Assembly (NCBI GenBank): GCA_031769625.1
Contig: JAUIMM010000001.1
Span: 2,666,001-2,730,000, forward strand
Reading direction: 5' to 3'
Source: Taudactylus pleione
Lineage: Eukaryota > Chordata > Amphibia > Anura > Myobatrachidae
Length of the DNA stretch: 64,000 bases
This document shows, piece after piece, positions 1 to 11,068 of this stretch. How positions within the stretch are numbered: the stretch's first letter is position 1; the number at the start of each line of letters is the position of its first letter. Position numbers and translations under genes: made by a program. A model generated the notes under the pieces. That model ran no database searches, was not told where the DNA came from, and worked only from the letters and a program-made list of their open reading frames with translations.

Positions 1-108
1 GTGGAAAAAAATACAAAACCAAAAACAGCCATGGCGGTTTGGCAAAACCAAAACCGGCCGACAAATTTTAACCAAAAACAGCAAAAATAGTCAGGTGCAC
101 ATCTCTAG
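1..108. mobile_element. Diverged end of a hAT-type element
   Basis: The A-rich sequence built of short 'ccaaaacc' blocks ends in caggtgcacatctcta. It resembles in layout the 3' end shared by the three hAT copies at 10901, 28092 and 48684, which end in ggtgcacacccct after similar 'ccaaaac' blocks. Only one end lies in the window, so neither a target duplication nor element length can be established. It is a clearly more diverged relative than those three copies. Confidence 0.4.
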
Positions 109-2795
109 TGAAATCAGGCCATTTTGGAAAAGGGCATAGAGGCCAGCGCCATTTTAAACAAAGCTGATTTAAAAAAAAAAAAAAGAAAAACAACGGAGCA
201 GTTGGGGGGATGAGAGTTGGAGCCAGGGTGACGCAGATATAGAGATAAGCAGCTGAGAGAGACTGCAACGAGCAGACTGGCTGAGACTTGTGGTTCCACG
301 CAGAGAGAGTCTAGCTGAAGTGAGAGCTGTAAGTAGCATCCTGCCTCAGTATACTATATTGGTGAAATGAAACCATTTATATGTCCATAAGCATCCATCG
401 TTGTCTGTTTACATATAAATTATATCAGCGGTATAACTTTGCTATCTACCAGCTGTGTATTCACTTTAAGGGTCCCAACATGCTCAGATGTGAATCCTCT
501 TTCAACAACAAGCCCCTCTCCCTAACTCATGGGGGGTGCGAGTTGCTGTTTTCTCTTAGAAATCGAACATCGAATTCATTTTGCAATCCAATTAGCAACT
601 CGCACTGAACCAGTCAGACTGAAGTCGCATTTTTCCATTCGCACCTCCCTGAGGGCGAGAGATGGAAAGGAAAAAAAGATTACGTTTAAAATATCGGGAC
701 ACCGTGTTGAACCCCTTGTACACACTCCCTAATGACTAAGTAGGCATCTGGAAGTTTCCAATTAGCTTAATTAGTCCTATAATTACATGTAATTTTTTGG
801 GGGGTAAAAAAAAATGGCCTCAAATTACCCCCACATCAACTTTTTCCGCAAATTTAATATTTTAATATTTACAGTATTATTTTTTTATTTAAAAATAATT
901 GTTTTTTTTTTCATAATTTTTCTACAATTTTTCAAAGTGCCCTTAAAGTACCCCCAAATCTCAATTTTTCCTACGCTATTTTTGCAATTTTAGATTTATA
1001 CATTCGAGATTAAACGAAAAAAGTTTATTTTTTATCATTTAAAAAAAAAAGCACAAATCAGCCATTTGACACCATTAAAAATCCTTCAGTACTTTCCTAA
1101 TGGCCACAAACAGCCTTCTATATGGTTCTGCTAATGATTGGATTGGATTGGAGAATTGTTGGGTGCGCACATCGCTGTGAAGTTGTCGAGTTTCATGAAA
1201 CAAACTTGCTGCTCGTAATTTACACATTTTTACATTTGTTTATAAAAGACTGCTATTTTTTTTTACACACCAGGATAAGAAAAATACTTCTTTGGTGCAC
1301 TAATTATTTGGGGTACAGATGACAGGTATACCATGGGCACACAGAAAAACAGTAATATATGCTATGTCTCAAAAACACTGCTTGAAAAATACGATTTAGA
1401 TTGAATTAGAAAAGACTGCAGGGTTTTGTTTTAGACAACAAAAAATGTTTTTTTTTTTTTATTTATTATATAACAGGAAAAGAGGTATTAATTGAGGTGC
1501 AGCTCACTCAGACAGACACAACACAGCATTTTTTGGACAAATGTAGATAGATACTAGATAGATATCCATACGGAAAAAAAAGTGAGTGCAGTCACCCTTC
1601 CTGCCCACTATAGCGTCCTAATGGCGTCCTAATGGTGTTTTTCTATTAGCACCTACAGCTGACGCCCTGTACACTCTCCTGTGTGTAATGGCACCTGATC
1701 ACGAGGGAGGGACTCTTATATGCGGTCCTAAACACGTGGGCTCCGACATTTTCGGGAAATTGCCTCGTTCTGAGATCCTCACTTGGTGGGAAGACCCAAG
1801 CCAGAACTTGGATACACTCCAGGTCGGGGTGTTTTTGGATTTCAGCAATCCGAACGTGCACATCGCTACTTATATAACCCTTTTTATAAAGGCAATGTAC
1901 CTGCTGGTAAAACATAGTTTATGCTGGTTGGCAAAGTGCTGCTTTCCACGTAAGCACATAATCCTGCCTCGTGGACACGCTTTCCAGGCTAGAGCAAACA
2001 GATGTTCTATGTCACTGGGTGGCTACAAAACAGATATACATAAAAGTAACAAGTAAAACTCCTCGTCAACACAGATTTACACCAACACGCCATATGTCAA
2101 ATTGCCTTGTAAAGTTCTTGTGCTTGTAACAACAACAGCTATGGAGGTGAAGCTAAAAACTATTTGCATTATATATAATATATTAACTCTATATTACATA
2201 TGAAACCAGCACTGGAGCCAGAGGGCTATATGAATATTTCTACATGTAGTTTTAAAGGGGCCTATTTATCAAAATAATTCTGTCCTTAAAAAATGTGGAA
2301 ACGGCTCTTTCCGATTAAAGAAGACTAGAAAGCAGGAAATATAAGAGATATCTCCGGCTTTCTAAACTACGAGGCGGCATGTGCGCAGCTGTACGCCTGG
2401 GTCTGTAGCCGCACATAAAGTGATATTGAAGCCCAGGTCCCAGCACCTAAATAGTCCAGTGTCACACTTGTATAGTTTATTTGTGAACCCGAGCAGTAGA
2501 CGCTGGTAGGCAAGGGGGTCGGGAGTGCGTACAGTGAAACTGGGAGGTTTGATGTCATTTCGACACATGAACTGAGAGTGGAGAGATAGGCAGATGACCA
2601 GTGTTAGAGAAGTTGGTTGAGACCCAAGTCAGAGGTGCGGAATCTAACACGCCGGTGGTGTTCACCAGTGACCCCCGCAAGGGGATTTGGGCTTGGCTGC
2701 ACCCGACGTGCAGGTCACGGCACTCTGCTTGGGTTTCCCTATACTGGGTTGTGGTTGAAGCAATGAGAACACTCTGGATAGCTGTGAGTGTGTGT
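109..2795. other. AT-rich intergenic DNA, no gene seen
   Basis: No coding sequence, RNA gene or bounded mobile element could be supported here. The stretch has several A or T homopolymers (168-190, 1447-1460) and low-complexity AT blocks around 780-1060. All open frames are short (at most 122 codons) and show no recognisable domain. The phrase 'ctgagacttgtggttccac' near 280 recurs in diverged form near 61038, so at least part of the region is old interspersed repeat. Confidence 0.5.
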
Positions 2796-2802
2796 GAACC
2801 GC

Positions 2803-3110
2803 TATGGGACCGGACTGGGAACACTGGACTGGGAACACCGGAATGGGACTGGAATGGATGCACCAATATGGGACCGGACTGGATGCACCGGAATGGGTCC
2901 TGGAATGGATGAATTGGAATGGGACAGGACTGAATGCAGCAAAATAGGACCGGACTGGATGCACCAGAATGGAAACAGAATGGATGTACTGGAATGGGTA
3001 CACTGGAATGGGACCGGACTGGATGCACCGGAATGGGACCGGACTTAATGCACCGGAATGGGACCGGACTAGATGCACTTCAATGGAACCTGACAGGATT
3101 ACCGGGTTGG
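2803..3110. repeat. 25-bp minisatellite (ggaatgggaccggactggat core)
   Basis: Imperfect tandem copies of a roughly 25-bp unit, with a core like gggaccggactggatgcacc alternating with shorter ggaatggga blocks. Frames on both strands stay open across it (for example 2555-3028 minus) only because the unit is free of stops, so they are not treated as genes. Sequence between the array and the LINE at 3651 shows nothing recognisable. Confidence 0.8.
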
Positions 3111-3650
3111 AACCGGATAGCAATTGGAGCCAGCAGTGCAGTGAGATGGGAATCTGCACTAAGTAACAGAGAAATTCTACAGGAGCTCAGACGGTATCTG
3201 TCAGCTAGGCTGAAGACAACAATGCACTGGCAACTTGCACAGTGCTGGGAACTTCATCAACTACCCTGGGCTAGCCAGGGATTGGGTGATGGAGTCAGGT
3301 GACGGCAGATTTGGATTCCATTGGGAGAGTTAGTCACCTGAGTGGGGACAAGATGACTGCGCCCAGCAGCAGAAACCGACGGGAAGGAATTCACGTGGGG
3401 TGCCAGGGAAACTGCAGCATGGCCGCCTCTGGAGAGAAGTAGGACACAGTCTATGGGAGAGTGGTGGTCAGCGCTCAGACTTGCCCCCGGTCTGGCTGGT
3501 GACAGGCAGTGGTTTGGAATAGTGGGGTCCGCTGTGGCTGCGGATGATGAATGGAGATGCTGAGATCACCCGGCATGCCAGCACATTCTCCTGACAGGCA
3601 ACTGGTGGGGTTTGGTATTGAGGTTTGACAAGGTTCGTGACATCCCGAAA
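3111..3650. other. Intergenic stretch without recognisable features
   Basis: No domain-bearing frame, RNA gene or repeat boundary was recognised. GC content is somewhat higher than in the first 2 kb. Confidence 0.4.
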
Positions 3651-3738
3651 GTCATAGAAACATAGAATTTGATAGCAGATAAGAGCCACTTGGCTGCCCC
3701 TTATTTAACCTTTTGGTAACTTCAACCCTATATGCTCC

Positions 3739-5199
3739 TTAGTTCTTTGTAAAGACATTCTTATGTCTATCCCAATCATGTTTAAATTGATCTACTGTCT
3801 TAGCCTCTACCACCTCTGATGAGAGGCTATTCCACGTATCCACTACCCTTTCCGTAAAGTAATTCAAACTTCTTTCGAACCTACCTCCCCCCAGTCTCAG
3901 TGGGTGTCCTCGTGTTCTAGTCCTTCTCTTTCTTTGAAGAATGTTTCCATCCTGTAACCTTGTAAAACCCTTGATATGTTTGAAAGTTTCTATCATGTCC
4001 TCCCTTACCATTCTCTGCTCCAAACTATACATATGAAGATCTTCTAGTCTTTCAAAAGCCTTACTAAAGTCTAGATAAGCTACATCTACGCCCTCCCCAC
4101 TACATTATTCTATTACTTTAGTCACAAGTTAATAAAATTTGTTTGACATGATCTCCCCCCAGTAAATCCATACTGATTGGTATCCTGTAAATTGCTGGAT
4201 AGGAGATACTCCACAACTATTTTAATAGAGATTCTATTACTTTCCCTACTACTTTGTGCAGTGGGATTACATTTGCTCTTTTCCAGTCCCCTGGAACTAC
4301 TCCTGTAGCTAGTGACTGGTTGAATAGTTACTGGTGTTACCAGCACCCCTTTAAGCTCTTTCAGTATCCTTGGATGTATCCCATCTGGCCCCATTGTTTT
4401 CTCCACATTCAGTTTTGATAATTCTGTCAGGACCTTCTCCTCTGTAAATGTATGTTCATCTAGCTCATTAGTATGTATGTCCTCGCAACCCAACTGTGGG
4501 CCTGATTCAGAGCCGGACGCTATTTGCGCTCGCTCGTTCAGAAAAAGGGGCCGGATATTTAAATTGAGCGCTCGCTCTTTGCGGTCTGTTGACGCCTCTA
4601 TGTCTGAGCGAGCGAACGAAACATGCGCTCGCTATTTAGTAAAGACGCCCCCTGGCCGCTGGCATCCTACGTCATCTCCGCTATTTATTAGATAAATCGG
4701 GTACATCGGAAGGCGTCTGAACTGCTCGCAGTGCTTGTGGTTGGATTTTCCTACCGCAATCATGCGAACAGTTCACCCTAAGGTGCAACCAAGTGACGGG
4801 GCGGATGACGCTGCTTTGTTAATTATGCACACCCTTAAAACGCCCGTTTTGACCGTTTGGCACGCCTGCGTTCGGATCGCCACTCCCCATTTTCAAGCAC
4901 CTTCCCCTGTTACCACCAACAAACGCCTCATCCTGTCACTCAAATTAGCAGGCATTCGCAATTTTGCGAACCAACGTTTTCCGACCGCACTGACTGGTTG
5001 GCGCATGCGCATTACGACCTATACGCATGCGCAGATGTGCGAACATCGCTTGGAGCGAATGAGCAGCCGCTTACGAGCGGCTCTGAATCAGGCCCTGTGT
5101 CCCTTTCCCATCTCCTTCTGTAATGAATACTGAGCAAAAATAATTATTTAGATGATCTGCTATTGGCTTGTCTCCCTCCACCAGACTCTCACTGTCTGT
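3739..5199 (-). pseudogene. LINE reverse transcriptase fragment, palm internally deleted
   Basis: Read on the minus strand, the fragment shows SLVEGDKPIADHLNNYF (about 5190-5130), then GPDGIHPRILKEL and YGFTGGRS, all typical of the N-terminal half of CR1/L2-type RT. Next comes the motif-A sequence DVAYLDFSKAF at about 4090-4060, whose Asp would be catalytic. The frame then runs straight into the C-terminal RLEDLHMYSLEQRM segment, ending at 3739. RT motifs B to E, including the YADD-type box, are therefore absent. Frameshifts also separate GVLVTP from YGFTGG. The 598-bp MITE at 4498-5095 splits it further. It is a dead copy with no expected product. Confidence 0.8.
4498..5095 (+). mobile_element. 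Family A MITE (copy A1), 598 bp
   Basis: Terminal inverted repeats gggcctgattcagagc / gctctgaatcaggccc bound the element, flanked by a 3-bp duplication TGT (4495-4497 and 5096-5098). Three further copies (10222, 24150, 32792) share the ends, the length (585-601 bp) and internal CpG-rich gcgcatgcgc palindromes. A 3-bp duplication with GGG-starting termini suggests PIF/Harbinger-type mobilisation, an inference since no transposase is in the window. It sits inside the LINE at 3651-6930 and codes for nothing. Confidence 0.88.
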
Positions 5200-5202
5200 T
5201 TA

Positions 5203-6857
5203 AGGCCGGTATTAAGTTAGAGGTGAAAATCCACGATCGGAGAAAAGTATTCGCCGATGCGCGGTTTTCGCCTGTTTTCAAAGTATCGCCTTATTCAATT
5301 CCAGGACGTTTTCGCCTAGGCGAAAACTGCATAGGCAAAAACAGGCGAAAAAGTTTCTCCAGCAAAAGGCAGTAGAAAAGAAGTGTAAAATCCATAGTTT
5401 GGGATACAAAAGTTGGGGACTTGATTCGGAACCCTTTGGACACCCCCTCCCTAATGACGAATTAGGCAAAAACAAATTTTTATCTTAATTCACCCCAAAA
5501 AAGACATGTCATATTTGGGGCTAAAATTTAAAAAGTGTTGGAAATTGGGGCTAAAGTACTGGGATGGGTATTTGGGGGTCTGTATGGATGGGGCAGGTGT
5601 TTGGGGGCTGTATGGATGGGCAGGTGTTTGGGGGGCTGTATGGATGGGGCAGGTGTTTGGGGGGCTGTATGGATGGGGCAGGTGTTTGGGGTGCTGTATG
5701 GATGGGACAGGTGTTTGGGGGGCTGTATGGATGGGGCAGGTGTTTGGGGGGCTGTATGGATGGGGCAGGTGTTTGGGGTGCTGTATGGATGGGACAGGTG
5801 TTTGGGGGGGCTGTATGGATGGGGCAGGTGCTTGGGGGGCTGTATGGATGGAGCAGGTATTTGGGGGGCTGTATGGATGGGGCAGGTGTTTGGGGGGCTG
5901 TATGGATGGAGCAGGTGTTTGGGGGGCTGTATGGATGGGGCAGGTGTTTGGGGGGCTGTATGGATGGGGCAGGTGTTTGGGGGGCTGTATGGATGGGGCA
6001 GGTGTTTGGGGGGCTGTATGGATGGGACAGGTGTTTGGGGGGGCTGTATGGATGGGGCAGGTGCTTGGGGGGCTGTATGGATGGAGCAGGTGTTTGGGGG
6101 GCTGTATGGATGGGGCAGGTGTTTGGGGGGCTGTATGGATGGAGCAGGTGTTTGGGGGGCTGTATGGATGGGGCAGGTGTTTGGGGGGCTGTATGGATGG
6201 AGCAGGTGTTTGGGGTACTGTAAGGTTGGGACAGGTGTTTGGGGGGCTGTATCGATGGGGCAGGTGTTTGGGGGGCTGTATGGATGGAGCAGGTGTTTGG
6301 GGGGCTGTATGGATGGGGCAGGTGTTTGGGGGGCTGTATGGATGGGGCAGGTGTTTTTAGGATTGCAGTAGGCTGCAGCAGGAGTATTTAAAAAAAAACA
6401 TTATTCTCCACTTTACAAGCCCCAAAATATACTAGTATCCATTTACATGTTCCCCCAAATTAACTACAGCAATTATTTTTCATAAAAGACATTGCTTACT
6501 ATAATTTTTCCACACTTATGCAAATATGTATATAACAGCGCTTTCACTCAAAATAAGATCCCTAATTACTTTTATTAGGGCTAATAATACACTTCTATAC
6601 TGATTCCCCGGGTGAGTTAGACTTTATTGGGGATACAGACTGATTTTTCCCTTAAAAACTGACCTTTTCGCCAGTTCCGCTAGTTCCGCTATTCGCTGCA
6701 GTCGCCCATATGCGTTTTTGCCTGTTTTACAATCGAATAGGGTGAAAAGCGGGTGCGCGCATTGAGTAAGCAGGCGAAAACGTTGCCTCAAAGCACGCGA
6801 ATGAAACATCTCGCTTTTCGACGATCTCGGCTTTTCGCGGCTAATTGAATCCGGCCC
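5203..6857. mobile_element. 1.66-kb MITE-like element carrying a minisatellite
   Basis: The left end aggccggtattaagtta and right end taattgaatccggccc are imperfect inverted repeats flanked by TTA (5200-5202 and 6858-6860). Subterminal 'tttcgcctg' and 'aggcgaaaa' motifs recur at both ends. Removing the element rejoins the LINE reading frame around it. The interior is dominated by the G-rich minisatellite at 5563-6358. No transposase is present. Confidence 0.75.
5563..6358 (+). repeat. 29-bp G-rich minisatellite, about 27 units
   Basis: Tandem units of ctgtatggatggggcaggtg followed by tttgggggg (29 bp, with 30-31-bp variants). Unit variants (ggggca/ggagca/gggaca) are interspersed. Each unit carries several G runs, so quadruplex formation is plausible. 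All three forward frames stay open for up to 284 codons, simply because the unit contains no stop; the repetitive GWGRCLGGCMDGAGVWGA-like translation is not a protein gene. Confidence 0.92.
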
Positions 6858-6930
6858 TTAAGTCTTATTATTCCACCATTTGATTTTCCCCTTTCTCTTA
6901 TATATTAGTCTTTCCAGTTCTCTGCAATAT

Positions 6931-7065
6931 GCACCAATAAGGAATGTTCATTTGCGGGGACAGACTGTAAATGTTGATGAATAGGCCCCTCAATGTTTTG
7001 TGGTGTACACGGCATTAAAATGCCATAAACCCTCTTCACACAATGCTCCCGTGATTGTGAGTATA
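6931..7065. other. Short spacer between LINE and MITE
   Basis: Nothing recognisable apart from continuity with the LINE's 5' breakpoint. Confidence 0.3.
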
Positions 7066-7577
7066 GGGCCGTGATTCAGCACGGATCGCAACGCTGCGTT
7101 CACACGCACCCGTCCGTTGCGAAATGATGCACTTGAATGCGGTTGCACTGCTGCCCAGCACAAGATGCAGACACCCAGCACTACATAAATCCGTCCCCTA
7201 CACTTTACTTATATTCGCATTAGTTAGCTAGACAGCGAAAACAGCGGCAACATCGAGAACCAACAAACCCTTGCGCACAGTTGTTCTAGACCTGACCCTC
7301 ACTCACAAACTGCTCAGCTTCCTGCACGCAACGAGTACTCAGGCTGCATATGCAATCGTAGGGGCTTAATTATGCACGCCCCTGTAATGGCGTTCAAACG
7401 TACAGGCACGCCACCCCCAAACGGTCACTTCCTGTCAATCACTCTGCCATTCCTCCGCGTGCTCACTGCGATCGCAGTGGCTGCTTCAAGCAATGCTTTT
7501 GCATACGCATGCGCAGATTGCAAACATCGGCCGGGTGCGTGCGAACGCAGCGTCGCGATCCCTGCTGGATCAGGCCC
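7066..7577. mobile_element. Family C palindromic MITE (C1)
   Basis: The ends gggccgtgattcagcacgga and ctgctggatcaggccc form imperfect inverted repeats, continued inward by gatcgc / gcgatc. Flanking triplets ATA / ATT are an imperfect 3-bp duplication. The ends resemble family A (gggcctgattca) but the interior differs. Related elements are at 8663 and 22677. Confidence 0.65.
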
Positions 7578-7614
7578 ATTGTTCACAGCATAAAGACTAT
7601 CAGACAAGTATTCT

Positions 7615-7789
7615 GGGAGATATATACTAAGCCTTGGAGAGTGATAATTTGGAGAGAGATAAAGTACCCACCAATCAGCTCCTAACTGTTACTTTACAGG
7701 CTGTGTTTGAAAAATGACAGGAGCTGATTGGTTGGTACTTTATGTCTCTCAACTTTATCTCTCTGCAAGGCTTAGTACATTTACCCCAG
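7615..7789. mobile_element. Family D palindromic MITE (D1)
   Basis: A near-complete palindrome of about 175 bp. The left arm contains tatatactaagccttgg and accaatcagctcctaact; the right arm contains agctgattggttggtact and aaggcttagtac. Copies at 8391, 21781 and 24114 share the ccaatcagctcc arm. It is non-coding. Confidence 0.8.
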
Positions 7790-8183
7790 CTACAAGTGTT
7801 GTAGGGATGCCGATCTCTCTGTAATTCTGTCATGTTTTAGTTATTACAATAGGAAATCTATGTGGTACAGTCTCTTGGCCAGCTTCATCCAACAATCATT
7901 CGCAGTCCCCACAGTGAGTACCGCTCAGCCAGGCGTAATAATTACTTAGCTCATAAATACTAATATTGCCTATTTTGTCTCTATCTAACTGCAACTCTTA
8001 TTGTCCTTTGTTTAAATGTTGCAAACTATCTGACATGCGAATGGACTGACCGCTAATCTGTCATTGATTGCATTCCATAAAACCAAGTTACTCCCTTTCG
8101 GCAAAGGAAAAATATTTAGGGTTTGTAGGTCCAAACATCTCTTCTTGCATATTGAATCATCTGTGGTGCACTTAGCAAAGATA

Positions 8184-8390
8184 GGGCCTGACTCAGACCC
8201 GCTTGCAAGCGCACAGCGCTCACAAGCGGGTTGATGGTCCCCCCATCTTGATGGTCCCCCCACTTGCAGATGCTGGCAGCGATGAAGCGACAGCGGAGGC
8301 CATGATGCATTTGGCAGCATGGCCCTCGCTATTGATGTTGCCCGTCAGGCCCGATGTGTTGCCCAATTGCACGCATCGGATGAGATTACT
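8184..8390. mobile_element. Family B MITE fragment (left part)
   Basis: It begins gggcctgactcagacccgct with the gcttgcaagc module typical of family B, preceded by ATA. The right terminus is not found before the family D element at 8391, so the copy is incomplete or highly rearranged. Confidence 0.55.
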
Positions 8391-8566
8391 GGGTCTATAT
8401 ACTAAGCAGTGTTAGGAGACAGAGTGAAAAGTGATAAGGTACCAGCCAATCAGCTCCCAACTGTCATTTTTCAAACACAGCCTGTGAGATGACAGCTGGG
8501 AGCTGATTGGCTGGCACCGTATCACTTTTCACTCTGTCTCCTAACACTGCTTAGTAACTAGACCCC
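8391..8566. mobile_element. Family D palindromic MITE (D2)
   Basis: Near-perfect palindrome: gggtctatatactaagcag at the left and ctgcttagtaactagacccc at the right, with arms containing caatcagctcccaactgtca and its inverse. Such a sequence would fold into a hairpin along its full length. It is the best-preserved uninterrupted member of this family in the window. Confidence 0.85.
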
Positions 8567-8662
8567 ATAGCCTCTAGTGTGTACCCAGTGTGAGTTTTGC
8601 TTTTTTATGCAGTGGAGTCAATTCACTACTGGACCTACAGCGACCGTTAGCTCCCGGACTAA

Positions 8663-9185
8663 GGGCCTGATTCACTACTGTAGGCAACTGCGATTACGCA
8701 TACAAATGGGCGATTGTTGCGTTCTGCGCATGTGTATGCATCACAGTGCGCGTGCGCAAACTAGCCATTGTGCAGTGACTACGCAGACCCATCGCAGAGT
8801 GATTGATAGAAATTACCGTTTGGGGGTGGTGACAGGGAGGGGGGTCGACAAAATGCAGACCCGCCAGTGCATTTGAACGCCGTTGCGGGGTCATGCATAT
8901 ATTAGCCACTGCAATGGCCTACGCAGCCTGAGGTCTCATAGGAAGTTAGTGATCTCTGAGTAAGGTCAGAGCTTGTGCAAGTGTGCGTGAGGCTGCGATG
9001 GTACTCGATTGTACCGATGGTTTTGCAGTCTTGCTAAATATTACGGACGTGTGTAAGGTAAAGTGGGCATCCTTGTGTAGTGCTGTGATGGAATAGTGAT
9101 CGCAATGGTTTAGCATAGTATCGCAGTTGAACTGCGTGCGTAATCGCAATGCATTTGCAGTTGCGATCCATAGCGAATCACTCTC
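8663..9185. mobile_element. Family C MITE (C2), 523 bp
   Basis: The ends gggcctgattcactac and tagcgaatcactctc are inverted repeats, flanked by TAA on both sides (8660-8662, 9186-9188). The interior contains atgcgcatgtgtatgcatca-like palindromes and no coding capacity. Confidence 0.72.
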
Positions 9186-9191
9186 TAAGTA

Positions 9192-9416
9192 CCTGGAGCT
9201 ATTCAATTATATCCTGCGGTAAGCCCCGCAGATAACGAGCGGTAATGCATAGATTCTGACTTAAGTGCCCAGAGCTATGCAATTACCTTATACAGTAAGT
9301 CCGCGGTAAGCGCCGAGGGTGAACGTAACACGGACTTCTGTTTGCACCTTCCAGAATTTCAAACAGGGATCCTCACTAAGTGCACCCTCTGCAGGCAGTA
9401 ATTTAATAGCTCCAGG
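9192..9416. mobile_element. Small palindromic MITE (ctggagctattcaatt ends)
   Basis: The left end cctggagctattcaattat is mirrored by taatttaatagctccagg at the right. Internal 'cgcggtaagcgcc' blocks repeat in both halves. About 225 bp, non-coding. The 340 bp that follow, up to 9756, show nothing recognisable. Confidence 0.65.
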
Positions 9417-9756
9417 CTCTTAAACTGGGAGATAAAAGCCCCCGGTAAGTCCCTTAGCTAATTGAATCAAGTTGAGCAATGTAATAAATGTAATAAATAG
9501 CAATGTAAAATGTTTGCTTATTGTTGTGCTATACAGCCAAAAGTATTTAATTAATGGGACCCCGGTAATAATATATAATTTACCTGCTGAGCTGAAAACC
9601 CTTAACTGACACTGATCAGCTCCAAACTGGGTGAAAGAGTTTGTTTGTAGGTGCACTTTTATCTTAGCCCATGTTGCTGTCATGCTGTAAATTCCCAGTA
9701 TTCTGCCTTCGGACAGCTGGTGGACTATTGCGCAAAGCGAAAGAGGACACAATGGC

Positions 9757-10125
9757 CATACTTGCCAACATTCAGCTCCCTCCTTCCGGGAGGGAGCTGA
9801 ATGTCTGCGCACAGCGGGAGACGTGGCCGGGTAATTCTGTGCTTTTGGGGGCATGGCCGGGGGCGTGGCCACACGATCGCCTCACCGTGGCTCCGTCCCC
9901 TCTTCACAATACCGAAAATATAAGCATTGTGAAGCAGGGGCGGAGCCACGATGACGCGATTAAGCGTGGATCGCGTCTTCGGCCCCCTACTGCGGGAGTT
10001 TCTTGTAGTAGTCGGGGGGTGGGGGGCAGGCGGCAGCCGGGAGGCTTGCCTGTCTTTCCGGGTGTTGGAAGTGGCACCCGATATTCGGGAGGCTCCCCAC
10101 CAAATCGGGAGGGTAGGCAAGCATG
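9757..10125. mobile_element. Family E MITE (catacttgccaac ends), copy E1
   Basis: It starts catacttgccaacattcagc and ends gggagggtaggcaagcatg. The interior has a strong hairpin, ggctccgtcccctcttcaca pairing with tgtgaagcaggggcggagcc. A clear target duplication was not found. The better-bounded relative at 19670 has an 8-bp duplication, so the group is probably hAT-derived. Confidence 0.65.
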
Positions 10126-10221
10126 GGATCTCAGTTCACCACAGAGGGATTGCATGATTCCTCTCCAGCAGGCCTTCACCATTCCAGTTATTGGGCCAGC
10201 ACAATATTCTTTGCAGCCTCA

Positions 10222-10822
10222 GGGCCTGATTCAGAGAGCCGCTCGTAAGCGGACGCTTGTTCGTTCCGAGCGATGTTTGCCCAACTGCGCATGCGTACGG
10301 ATCGTAATATGCATGCACGAACCAGTCAGTGCGGCCGAAAATCGTTTGTTCGCTAAATAGCGAATGCCTGCTATTTTGAGTGACAGGAGGAGGCGTATGT
10401 GGGTGGTAACAGGGGAAGGTGCTTGAAAACGGGGAGTGGAGATCAGAACGCAGGCGTGCTTAAAGGTCAAAACGGGTGTTTTATGGGTGTGCATAATTAA
10501 CACAGCAGCGTCATTGACCACATCACTGGGTTATTTTATAGTCAGAACTGCTCGCAAGATTGCGGTAGGAAAAACCAACCACAAGAATAGCGAGCAGTTC
10601 ATACGCTGGTCGATGTACTCGATTAATCTAATAAATAGCGGACATGACGTAGGATGCGAGCGGCCAGGGGGCGTAGTTTTGAAAAAAACGACCGCAAGTT
10701 TTGTTCGCTCATTCAGACATAGAGGCGTGAACAGACCACAAAGAGCGAACGGTTCATTTGAATAGCCACCCCTTTTTTCAGAACGAATGACCGCAAATAG
10801 CGTCCGGCTCTGAATCAGGCCC
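10222..10822 (-). mobile_element. Family A MITE (copy A2), 601 bp, inverted
   Basis: Same terminal repeats as A1 but inserted in the opposite orientation, flanked by TCA at 10219-10221 and 10823-10825. It lies 78 bp upstream of hAT-1. Non-coding. Confidence 0.88.
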
Positions 10823-11059
10823 TCAGTCCCTTGGGACAACTTCACATCTGTAAACAATAACACTACAAAAATAATGTACTAAATATATTATATAACATAC
10901 TAGGGGTGAGCGGGTTCGGATTTCTGAAATCCGAACCCCCCTGAGCCCCCCCGATCCGAGGCCGATCCGAGTCAGGCTCGACTTTTCCCGCCTGACTCGG
11001 ATCTGAAATCGAGGCAAAACGTCATCATCCCGCCTTCCGAGTCTCGCGGGTTTTGGATC

Positions 11060-11068
11060 CTATATAAG
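11060..11068 (+). promoter_or_regulatory. Putative hAT-1 promoter TATA box
   Basis: ctatataag lies 160 bp inside the element within a GC-rich block (ggtacccgcgtcggcgcca). The same block is kept in hAT-2 (48843-48851) and, inverted, in hAT-3 (30038-30046). Conservation in all three copies and orientation toward the transposase support a promoter role, by inference only. Confidence 0.5.

Larger units (their letters stand above)
3651..6930 (-). mobile_element. CR1/L2-group LINE relic, 5' truncated and split by two MITEs
   Basis: The element reads on the minus strand. Its 3' tail is the catagaaacatagaatttga phrase at 3657-3676, common in amphibian genomes. Going upstream come the C-terminal part of the reverse transcriptase, the RT palm start, and the residues just N-terminal of it. 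Two insertions interrupt it, at 4498-5095 (duplication TGT) and 5203-6857 (duplication TTA). With both removed, the coding frame on either side joins, for example ADHLNNYF at about 5150 running into GCEDI at about 4490. The 5' portion (endonuclease) is missing, as expected for a truncated non-LTR insertion. The clade assignment rests on motif style only. Confidence 0.8.

Noticed and set aside
5506..6371. Three overlapping forward frames of 219-284 codons with Gly/Trp/Met-rich repeats
   Set aside because: All three frames are open because the 29-bp unit lacks stops; they are minisatellite translations.
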